From JBBRLG01 sp038231495 (GTDB lineage: Bacteria; Planctomycetota; Planctomycetia; Gemmatales; Gemmataceae): 11,398 bases of DNA. The notes beneath the pieces were generated by a model that was not told the DNA's origin, ran no database searches, and saw nothing but the letters and a program-made list of their open reading frames with translations. Positions 6,782 to 11,398 of the stretch are shown here, one piece after another; the first letter of the stretch is position 1; every line of letters starts with the position of its first letter. The stretch lies in NCBI GenBank assembly GCA_038231495.1, contig JBBRLG010000213.1, forward strand, positions 1-11,398. Direction: 5' to 3'. Position numbers and translations under genes: made by a program.

Positions 6782-7969
6782 ATGACCCGGCACGATTTCC
6801 TCCACACCCTCGACCGGCGTGGCTTCTTGCGTGGCACCGCGGCGGCGACGTTGCCCTTCCTGACGGGGGCGGGCTTCGCCTTCGCGTTGGACCCGGCAAA
6901 GGATGCGAAACCGCCGACCCTGATCCCGCGCGAAACCAACCCCGACAACCTCGAATTCCCGTTCGCGGCGCTGAAGGATTACCTGACGCCGAATGAATTG
7001 TTCTACGTCCGCAACCACTTCGCCGCGCCCAAGGTGGACGCCAAGACCTTTCGCCTCAAGGTCGAAGGCGCGGTCGAGAACCTGTTGGCACTGACCTACG
7101 CGCAGTTGCAAGAAATGCCCTCCAAGACGATAACCTTGACCCTCGAATGTGCCGGCAACGGCCGTGCGTTCCTCACCCCCAAGCCGAAGGGGGTTGCGTG
7201 GGAACTCGGCGCGGTCAGCACCGCGGAGTGGACCGGCGTGCCGTTGTCCGCCGTCCTGGAGAAAGCCGGCGTCAATAAGAGGGCGGTCGAAGTCGTGTTG
7301 GAAGGCGGCGACACCGGCGAGCCGAAGAACGACGCCAAACCCGCGGGACCGCTGCACTTCGCGCGCGGCCTGCCCCTGGCGAAAGCGCTGAAGCCCGAAG
7401 TGCTGCTCGCCTACCAGATGAACGGCAAACCGCTACCTGAAAACCACGGCTTCCCGCTGCGCGCCGTCGTCGGCGGTTGGTATGGCGTCGCGTCGGTCAA
7501 ATGGCTGTCGCGCATCCTTGTCACCACCAGGCCGTTCGTCGGTTTCGAGCAGTCGATCGACTATTCCACCTGGCAGCGGGACGCCGGCATTCCGACCATG
7601 GTGCCGATCACCGCAATGGAGGTCAAGTCGTCCATCGCGCGGCCCTACGCGGGCGAAATGATCCCGGCCAACGAAAACTATCGCATCTTCGGAGCCGCCT
7701 GGACCGGCGAGTCGGAGGTCACGAAGGTCGATGTCAGCACTGACGGGGGAAAGACGTGGGGAGAGGCCAAACTAATCGGCAAGCCGGTGCCGTTCGCCTG
7801 GCGCTTGTGGGAGTTTACCTGGATGGCTCCAAAAGTCGGGAAAGCGACCCTCATGACCCGCGCGACGGACAAGATTGGCCGCTTCCAACCGGTCGAGCGC
7901 GACCCCGACCGGCGGAATTATGTCATCAGTCACATACTGCCGGTCGAAGTGGAAGTGCGCGGCAGCTGA
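6782..7969 (+). CDS. Tat-exported sulfite-oxidase-family molybdopterin oxidoreductase
   Basis: The product is 395 aa. A twin-arginine signal (DRRGFLRG, Arg12-Arg13) leads into a hydrophobic stretch and a likely cleavage site after Ala35 (AFA/LD), so the folded, cofactor-loaded enzyme should be exported. The Moco domain has the family motif TLECAGNGR, with Cys123 as expected molybdenum ligand, and ENHGFPLR followed by GGWYGVASVKWL (about 220-240). The C-terminal third (about 265-395, with VSTDGGKTW) matches the Ig-like dimerisation domain. There is no heme b5 domain, as in bacterial SorA-type enzymes, and no cytochrome c gene is adjacent. Sulfite is the inferred substrate, but other oxyanion or sulfoxide roles are possible. 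The start at 6782 keeps the Tat signal near the N-terminus and has AGGTG 5 nt upstream; the open frame continues back to 6698. The gene is convergent with the DUF151 gene 12 bp away. Confidence 0.9.
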   Translation: MTRHDFLHTLDRRGFLRGTAAATLPFLTGAGFAFALDPAKDAKPPTLIPRETNPDNLEFPFAALKDYLTPNELFYVRNHFAAPKVDAKTFRLKVEGAVENLLALTYAQLQEMPSKTITLTLECAGNGRAFLTPKPKGVAWELGAVSTAEWTGVPLSAVLEKAGVNKRAVEVVLEGGDTGEPKNDAKPAGPLHFARGLPLAKALKPEVLLAYQMNGKPLPENHGFPLRAVVGGWYGVASVKWLSRILVTTRPFVGFEQSIDYSTWQRDAGIPTMVPITAMEVKSSIARPYAGEMIPANENYRIFGAAWTGESEVTKVDVSTDGGKTWGEAKLIGKPVPFAWRLWEFTWMAPKVGKATLMTRATDKIGRFQPVERDPDRRNYVISHILPVEVEVRGS

Positions 7970-7981
7970 TACGCCTTTGGG

Positions 7982-8380
7982 TCATTCGCCGCAGACTTCG
8001 TCCAGCACGTCCTCAGCGACGTAGATCGGCACGCTGGCGGTGACGGCCAGGGCGATGGCGTCGCTGGGCCGGCTGTCTACCTCGACCATTTCGCCGTTCT
8101 GGCGGATGCGTAGCTTGGCGTAGTAGGTGTGGTCGCGCAACTCGCTGATGTAGATGTCGCGCAGTTCGCCGCCGAGGTTATCGACGACGCTGGCGATGAG
8201 GTCGTGCGTCAGCGGCCGCGGCGACGGCAGGCGCTTGACGCGGCGTTCGATGCTCGTGGCCTCGAAAATGCCGATCATGATGGAGAAGCTGCGGTCGCCG
8301 TCCACCTCTTTGAGCATGACGACCTGTTGGTCGTGAATCTCGCTGATAATGATGCGCTTCAATTCCATCTGGACTGGCAC
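7982..8380 (-). CDS. DUF151 / bifunctional nuclease family protein
   Basis: The 132-aa cytoplasmic protein is a single DUF151 (BFN) domain. Recognisable segments are MELKRIIISE, the core GIFEATSIERRVK, ISELRDHTYYAKL, and the signature DSRPSDAIALA followed by VPIYVAEDVLDEV. Plant and bacterial relatives have been described as having DNase/RNase activity, but the bacterial role is poorly known. I chose the GTG at 8380 (VPVQMELKR) because GAGG lies 5 nt upstream. The in-frame ATG at 8368 would leave that site 17 nt away. The frame stays open further upstream to 8491, but that part overlaps the predicted leader and is low-complexity Arg/Pro sequence. A strong promoter is found 110-140 bp upstream. 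The length is near that of the bare domain, with no UVR extension. Confidence 0.88.
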   Translation of the reverse strand: MPVQMELKRIIISEIHDQQVVMLKEVDGDRSFSIMIGIFEATSIERRVKRLPSPRPLTHDLIASVVDNLGGELRDIYISELRDHTYYAKLRIRQNGEMVEVDSRPSDAIALAVTASVPIYVAEDVLDEVCGE

Positions 8381-8385
8381 GACTG

Positions 8386-8389
8386 CCTC
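8386..8389 (-). promoter_or_regulatory. Shine-Dalgarno deciding a GTG start for DUF151
   Basis: On the minus strand GAGG (8389-8386) precedes GTG at 8380 with a 5-nt spacer. It is too far (17 nt) from the downstream ATG at 8368 to serve it well. Confidence 0.5.
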
Positions 8390-8489
8390 ACTTTCGCCAG
8401 GCTCGCGGACGCTCGGCCGCCGGCTCCCTCCGGCACGACGGGAAAACGGACGGGGGGGCAATGGGTGTCTCCGTTCGATTCCCGGTGTC

Positions 8490-8519
8490 ATTATAGAGGC
8501 GACGAATAAAAGCGGTCAA
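8490..8519 (-). promoter_or_regulatory. Strong sigma70-like promoter of the DUF151 gene
   Basis: On the minus strand TTGACC (8519-8514) and a perfect TATAAT (8495-8490) are separated by 18 bp. Transcription would begin near 8483, giving a leader of about 100 nt. The leader holds only a short GC hairpin (GCCGG/CCGGC near 8416-8431). Confidence 0.6.
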
Positions 8520-8563
8520 GAATCACGGGTGCCGGCGTGCCAAAGGAAGTCCCGATCATTCGC

Positions 8564-8581
8564 CACCGGATGCACCGGATG
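8564..8581. repeat. Tandem 9-bp duplication
   Basis: CACCGGATG occurs twice head to tail (8564-8572, 8573-8581) in the divergent gap between DUF151 and the PP2C gene. It has no evident function. The rest of this 508-bp gap (8381-8888) holds the two promoters and the inverted repeat listed separately, and I see no gene in it. Confidence 0.5.
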
Positions 8582-8619
8582 CGCGGGCGACAGCGTCGCG
8601 GACAGAGTTGCTCCGCCGC

Positions 8620-8639
8620 CAACCATTCCCGAATGGTTG
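8620..8639. promoter_or_regulatory. 9-bp-arm inverted repeat at the PP2C promoter, operator-like
   Basis: CAACCATTC and GAATGGTTG are perfect inverted repeats around a 2-bp CC spacer. The right arm overlaps the first three bases of the predicted -35 box at 8637. The 20-bp symmetric layout is typical of a dimeric repressor or activator site. No regulator gene is in the window. Confidence 0.4.
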
Positions 8640-8665
8640 CGAGGGTCGGCATGAGGACCTATAGT
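8637..8665 (+). promoter_or_regulatory. Sigma70-like promoter for the PP2C phosphatase gene
   Basis: TTGCGA (8637-8642) and TATAGT (8660-8665) are separated by 17 bp, matching consensus at 4 of 6 and 5 of 6 bases. Transcription from here would give a leader of about 217 nt before the start codon at 8889. Confidence 0.4.
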
Positions 8666-8888
8666 GGTTTGGTATCCTTTTTCGCAAAACAGGCTGGCAA
8701 AGCCAACCGGACCGGTTACGATTGAGGAAGTGGAGGACAGCCCTTCTGACGTGTTGCGTTCGCCGTCCCATCTCCGAACAAGCCTTTCCCGGGCGGCGGC
8801 GGATTCAACCGACAGGGTGCCGAGCGTTGGTGGCGCTTGGCAAACGGGGACGGCTGTGGATGCGCGTGTACCAAAGCGAGGTGGCCCC

Positions 8889-9665
8889 ATGGCCCTGGCG
8901 TTAGCGATCGGCAAATGCACCCTCCTGGGTAACTACCGGGAAAATAACGAAGACTCGATTGACGTCAAACAGTTCCCTGACATGACCGTTTGCCTGGTGG
9001 CCGACGGCATGGGCGGCCAGGCGGCCGGCGAAGTCGCCAGCAAGCGCGCCATCGAAATCGTCCCGCGCGAATTGAAAAAGTACCTCAGCGGCGTGGTGGG
9101 CAACGACGAAACCAAGAACATCGTCCGCCGTTCGGTCGTCCAGGCCAACGAAGAGATCATGGCGATGGCCGCCCTGGACCGCGAGCTGAAAAACATGGGC
9201 ACGACCATCGTGCTGACCGTGTGGCGCAAGGGCAGCGCCCTCCTCTACGTCGCCGGCATGGGCGACAGCCGCGTCTATCAAATCCGCGGCAAAAAGATCG
9301 AACAGCTTACCGTCGATCATTCCATCGCGCAGGCTCTCGTCGAAGCCAAGACGATTTCTGCCACCGAGGCCCGCAACCACCGCTACCGCAACGTGCTTTG
9401 GAAATATCTGGGTTCCGCCGAAGTCGGCGAAGGCCCGGACGTGAAGGGCGTCCAGCTGCAAGCTGGCGACCGCTACCTGCTCTGCACCGACGGCCTGTGC
9501 GGCGTCGTGACCGACGAGCAGCTGCTGACCTTCATCAAAGACAAGACGGACATGCAGGAGTGTGCCGACGGCCTGGGGCAGTTCGCCCTGGACTCCGGCT
9601 CGCGCGACAACGTGTCCTGCGTCATGATCGAAGTGACGGAAAGCAACCAGCCGATGGGTAAGTGA
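8889..9665 (+). CDS. PP2C-family serine/threonine protein phosphatase
   Basis: The 258-aa cytoplasmic enzyme is a single PPM/PP2C catalytic domain, which removes phosphate from Ser/Thr residues and counters Hanks-type kinases. Metal-site and core motifs are complete: GNYRENNEDS (Asp22), VADGMGGQAAGE (Asp39), GMGDSRVYQIRGKKIEQLTVDHS, CTDGLCG (Asp201) and SRDNVSCVMI (Asp240). There is no membrane helix or sensor domain. The ATG at 8889 is preferred because GAGGTGG lies just upstream (GAGG 7 nt away) and the domain begins at once. An in-frame ATG at 8664 would add 75 residues unlike any domain and overlaps the predicted promoter. No kinase gene is adjacent, so the partner is unknown. The gene ends at a shared bidirectional terminator. 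Confidence 0.93.
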   Translation: MALALAIGKCTLLGNYRENNEDSIDVKQFPDMTVCLVADGMGGQAAGEVASKRAIEIVPRELKKYLSGVVGNDETKNIVRRSVVQANEEIMAMAALDRELKNMGTTIVLTVWRKGSALLYVAGMGDSRVYQIRGKKIEQLTVDHSIAQALVEAKTISATEARNHRYRNVLWKYLGSAEVGEGPDVKGVQLQAGDRYLLCTDGLCGVVTDEQLLTFIKDKTDMQECADGLGQFALDSGSRDNVSCVMIEVTESNQPMGK

Positions 9666-9668
9666 GTT

Positions 9669-9731
9669 TAACGGGTTTGCCGCTTGCGGCTTTGCAAATT
9701 CCCTGCAAAGCCGCAAGCGGCAATTTCGTTA
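9669..9731. terminator. Bidirectional terminator between convergent PP2C and SDR genes
   Basis: Perfect 20-bp arms (9677-9696 and 9704-9723) surround a 7-nt loop AATTCCC. After a 3-bp mismatch the symmetry resumes as TAACG (9669-9673) and CGTTA (9727-9731) on the same axis. It fills the gap between the two converging stop codons, and its right edge contains the SDR stop codon itself. It lacks long U-tracts, but position and stem strength favour termination in both directions. Confidence 0.7.
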
Positions 9732-10463
9732 GATATACGTCGCCTTCGACGGCGTGATAACCAACTCCGGGATCGCGACGCGCGTCGGCAGGGTCGCCAC
9801 GAACAGGATCGCCGCCGCCACGTCCTCCGGTTGCAGGATCGTCAGGCGGTGGGCTTCCGACAACGGCGTCGGCCGGTTCTCCAAAATCGGCGTGTCCACT
9901 TCGCCGGGGTAGATGTTGGCGACGCGAATGCCGTTGTCCTTTTCCTCCGCCGCCAAAGCCATTGCCAAACCCCGCAGGCCGAACTTGGCCGCTGCGTAAG
10001 CCGCGCCGCCGAGCGGACTGGCCCGTTTGCCGGAAATCGAATTCACGTTGACGATCAGCCCGTCCTTGTTTTTCAGCATGTGCGGCACCACGGCGCGCAT
10101 ACAGTTGAAGGCACCCTCCAGGTTGGCGCCGAGCAATTGTTTCCAACTCTCCGGCGTCAGCTGGCGGAACGCCCGCTCCTTGATGTTCAGGCCGGCGTTG
10201 TTGACAAGGATGTCGATGCGGCCCAGGGATTTGGTCACGTGTTCGATGAGCTTCTCGACCTGGCCGCCGTCCGCCACGTCCGCGGGGAAATGCACTAGCC
10301 GGTCGCCGCCCTGGAGGACGTCGGCGGCGCGGCGCAGCTTGGCGGCGTCGCGGCCGGTGATGGCGACTTTCGCGCCGTGTTGCAGAAACAGCTTTGCCAC
10401 GGCCAGGCCGATGCCGCTGCCGCCGCCGGTGACGAGGACGCCCTTGCCGGTTAACGTGCTCAT
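9729..10463 (-). CDS. Short-chain dehydrogenase/reductase (classical SDR)
   Basis: The 244-aa cytoplasmic oxidoreductase has a Rossmann fold and is NAD(P)-dependent. Visible motifs are the dinucleotide-binding TGGGSGIG (12-19), NNAG (88-91), Asn114, catalytic Ser142 in NVNSISG, and Tyr156-x3-Lys160 (YAAAK), followed by YPGEVDTP. Arg38 after the second beta strand (TGRD) suggests NADP(H) preference. The substrate cannot be inferred from sequence. The ATG at 10463 fits the family's short N-terminus and has GAGGG 6 nt upstream; the open frame beyond it is not domain-like. It lies 91 bp downstream of the zinc-ribbon gene on the same strand and may be co-transcribed. The stop codon is inside the shared terminator palindrome. 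Confidence 0.93.
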   Translation of the reverse strand: MSTLTGKGVLVTGGGSGIGLAVAKLFLQHGAKVAITGRDAAKLRRAADVLQGGDRLVHFPADVADGGQVEKLIEHVTKSLGRIDILVNNAGLNIKERAFRQLTPESWKQLLGANLEGAFNCMRAVVPHMLKNKDGLIVNVNSISGKRASPLGGAAYAAAKFGLRGLAMALAAEEKDNGIRVANIYPGEVDTPILENRPTPLSEAHRLTILQPEDVAAAILFVATLPTRVAIPELVITPSKATYI

Positions 10464-10554
10464 GGATTTCCCTCGACGGACGAAACGCGCGGTGCGCGCG
10501 GAATTTAGGCTACCGGCGTCAAGATAGCGATTCGCGTCGCGTTCGCCGAGGAGG

Positions 10555-10785
10555 TCACGCAGTGCTGCCGGGTTGGGCAGGTCCGTCGAGTTCCATGTCA
10601 ATAAAGGGCGAGTCGGCGAATGAATTGAGGTCGAAGGCGTGTCCAGGAGCCGGTTTCGCCTGGATGGCGGGGTCGAGGCGCAGGCGGACGACGGCAAGGC
10701 ACTGGGGGCAGCGCATTTTGTAGCCATTCGGACTGCGGTGGAACACCAGGAGATTTCCACAACGGCAGCGTCCGCGGCGCGGCAT
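10555..10785 (-). CDS. Small zinc-ribbon protein, 76 aa
   Basis: The product has four cysteines in a ribbon pattern: Cys7-x-Cys9 (RCRCGN) and Cys26-x2-Cys29 (MRCPQC), 16 residues apart, with the central strand KMRCPQCLAVVRLRL. The C-terminal half is acidic and probably disordered (NSFADSPFIDMELD). Small proteins of this look are common in planctomycetes; a nucleic-acid or protein-binding role is inferred and no function is known to me. The ATG at 10785 is chosen because the cysteines follow at once, a GGAAG site is 7 nt upstream, and a TTGACG/TATAGT promoter lies just above. The open frame extends to 10965, but that part crosses the promoter and a palindrome. It is the likely first gene of a two-gene unit with the SDR. 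Confidence 0.7.
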   Translation of the reverse strand: MPRRGRCRCGNLLVFHRSPNGYKMRCPQCLAVVRLRLDPAIQAKPAPGHAFDLNSFADSPFIDMELDGPAQPGSTA

Positions 10786-10818
10786 GTTATTGCTTCCGGG
10801 GCGAGGTCGTCTCAGGCA

Positions 10819-10848
10819 ACTATACCTGCCGCTTCCCGGCGGCGTCAA
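10819..10848 (-). promoter_or_regulatory. Sigma70-like promoter of the zinc-ribbon/SDR unit
   Basis: On the minus strand TTGACG (10848-10843) and TATAGT (10824-10819) are separated by 18 bp. A start near 10812 would give a leader of about 27 nt carrying the GGAAG ribosome site. Spacing and sequence resemble the DUF151 promoter. Confidence 0.55.
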
Positions 10849-10863
10849 CAAAAAGAAACGGTC

Positions 10864-10933
10864 GGTAGTATCGCCGTTTGACTTGTGGAGCGCGGGCGTC
10901 CCGCTCGCGCTCCGATCAAACGGCGACACTACC
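10864..10933. repeat. 70-bp imperfect palindrome with GC-rich centre
   Basis: The outer arms 10864-10881 and 10916-10933 pair over 18 bp with one mismatch. The centre holds overlapping smaller inverted repeats (GGAGCGCG with CGCGCTCC; GCGGG with CCCGC), so several foldings compete. It sits 15 bp upstream of the zinc-ribbon promoter. It looks like a dispersed intergenic repeat unit. No target duplication was found. Confidence 0.75.
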
Positions 10934-11003
10934 CCCGTTTTCGCCCCCGCGGTAGCTTTGCACAAAAAGTCGTGTCGCCGATCCCCGTCGCCAACGCCGC
11001 CTC

Positions 11004-11089
11004 AGTCCGCCAACGGTGGCGGACTCCGGATCAACGCCAGTAAGCCCCCAATTACAGCCCTTTGCTGCCGCTGACACGGAGTCCGCCAC
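11004..11089. repeat. Competing inverted repeats (A-B-A layout)
   Basis: AGTCCGCCA (11004-11012) pairs with TGGCGGACT (11017-11025) as a 9-bp hairpin with a 4-nt loop. The second element, extended to GTGGCGGACTCCG (11016-11028), also pairs perfectly over 13 bp with CGGAGTCCGCCAC (11077-11089), 48 bp further on. The two foldings exclude each other. Confidence 0.6.
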
Positions 11090-11194
11090 ACCGCCACGCC
11101 CCACGAGCAGGGTGACGGGTTGGCCGCCAACAAGGGTTTTTGGGCAAAGCCGGCCAGGCAACAACAGCGTGCCTCACAGCCTTCGGTTTGCCGT

Positions 11195-11241
11195 TGGCAA
11201 GGGTCGGTCTTTTGATGGCAAGGGTGGAGATTGGCGAGGGT
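11195..11241 (+). repeat. Three direct 10-bp near-repeats
   Basis: TGGCAAGGGT occurs at 11195-11204 and 11216-11225, and TGGCGAGGGT at 11232-11241, with starts 21 and 16 bp apart. They could be binding sites upstream of the gene at 11348, or degenerate repeats. Confidence 0.35.
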
Positions 11242-11347
11242 CGAAATCGGGCATGGTTCAAAAGCCGCAAGCACGAGGCAACAGGTGGAATTCGTTTCAT
11301 TCACTCTGCCACACACCCCTCCGAACGAATTTTCCAAGGTGGAACTT

Positions 11348-11398
11348 ATGGCCGGGCATAGACTTAAAGCATTCGTTCCGGGTGGCGCCCCAGCGCCA
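11348..11398 (+). CDS. Possible start of a plus-strand gene cut by the right edge
   Basis: An ATG at 11348 opens a frame of 17 codons to the edge, beginning MAGHRLKAFVPGGAPAP. AGGTGG at 11337-11342 is a good ribosome site with a 5-nt spacer. Too little is visible to name the product. The call rests only on the ribosome site and the open frame. Confidence 0.4.
   Translation, partial: MAGHRLKAFVPGGAPAP

Larger units (their letters stand above)
10934..11347. other. Non-coding stretch, no gene recognised
   Basis: Open frames here (for example 11002-11337 minus and 11140-11361 plus) have no recognisable domain, no good ribosome site and low-quality composition. The stretch contains the alternative-hairpin segment at 11004-11089, a small stem GTTGG/CCAAC (11119-11131) followed shortly by five T, and three near-identical 10-mers at 11195-11241. 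It may be decayed sequence or a regulatory region for a gene starting at 11348. Confidence 0.5.

Noticed and set aside
6519..6785. 88-aa plus-strand frame containing the Arg/Lys-rich peptide
   Set aside because: The peptide comes from the perfect palindrome and appears equally on the other strand; no ribosome site or homology-like pattern.
8664..8888. 75-residue N-terminal extension of the PP2C frame
   Set aside because: Not domain-like, overlaps the predicted promoter, and a strong GAGGTGG site precedes the ATG at 8889.
11002..11337. 111-aa Cys-rich minus-strand frame near the right edge
   Set aside because: Cysteines are irregular, other frames are equally open, and it spans inverted repeats; no ribosome site of note.
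1..11398. tRNA, rRNA, CRISPR array or transposase gene
   Set aside because: No tRNA T-loop/acceptor pattern, no regularly spaced repeats, and no transposase motifs were seen on either strand.

Overview
The window is GC-rich bacterial DNA. It looks like a planctomycete chromosome, probably of the Gemmata group. This is an inference from gene content: an exported WD40 protein, a PP2C phosphatase, a DUF151 'bifunctional nuclease', a small planctomycete-type zinc ribbon, short mixed-strand transcription units, and intergenic spaces carrying long palindromes. No marker gene here proves the lineage.

Layout, left to right. A secreted WD40-repeat protein (minus strand) runs off the left edge and is divergent from pheT (plus), the phenylalanyl-tRNA synthetase beta subunit; pheS is not adjacent. 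A 127-bp MITE-like insertion with perfect terminal repeats and a target duplication lies between pheT and a large RND efflux permease (plus), which has no adaptor or outer-membrane channel beside it. A ~100-bp palindrome follows. Next come a Tat-exported sulfite-oxidase-family molybdoenzyme (plus) and, convergent with it after only 12 bp, a DUF151 protein (minus). A ~500-bp divergent control region with two sigma70-like promoters separates DUF151 from a PP2C phosphatase (plus). The phosphatase converges on an SDR oxidoreductase (minus) across a symmetric bidirectional terminator. The SDR lies downstream of a 76-aa zinc-ribbon protein on the same strand, with a good promoter upstream of that pair. 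The last ~560 bp are non-coding, with two inverted-repeat structures. A possible new plus-strand gene begins 51 bp from the right edge.

The genes are mostly housekeeping or single-function units and do not form one pathway. I see no defence island, CRISPR array, RNA gene or biosynthetic cluster. The most distinctive material is intergenic: the small transposon-like element, three unrelated long palindromes, and an alternative-hairpin segment. Within genes, the main oddity is a helical, probably coiled-coil insertion in the RND pump.
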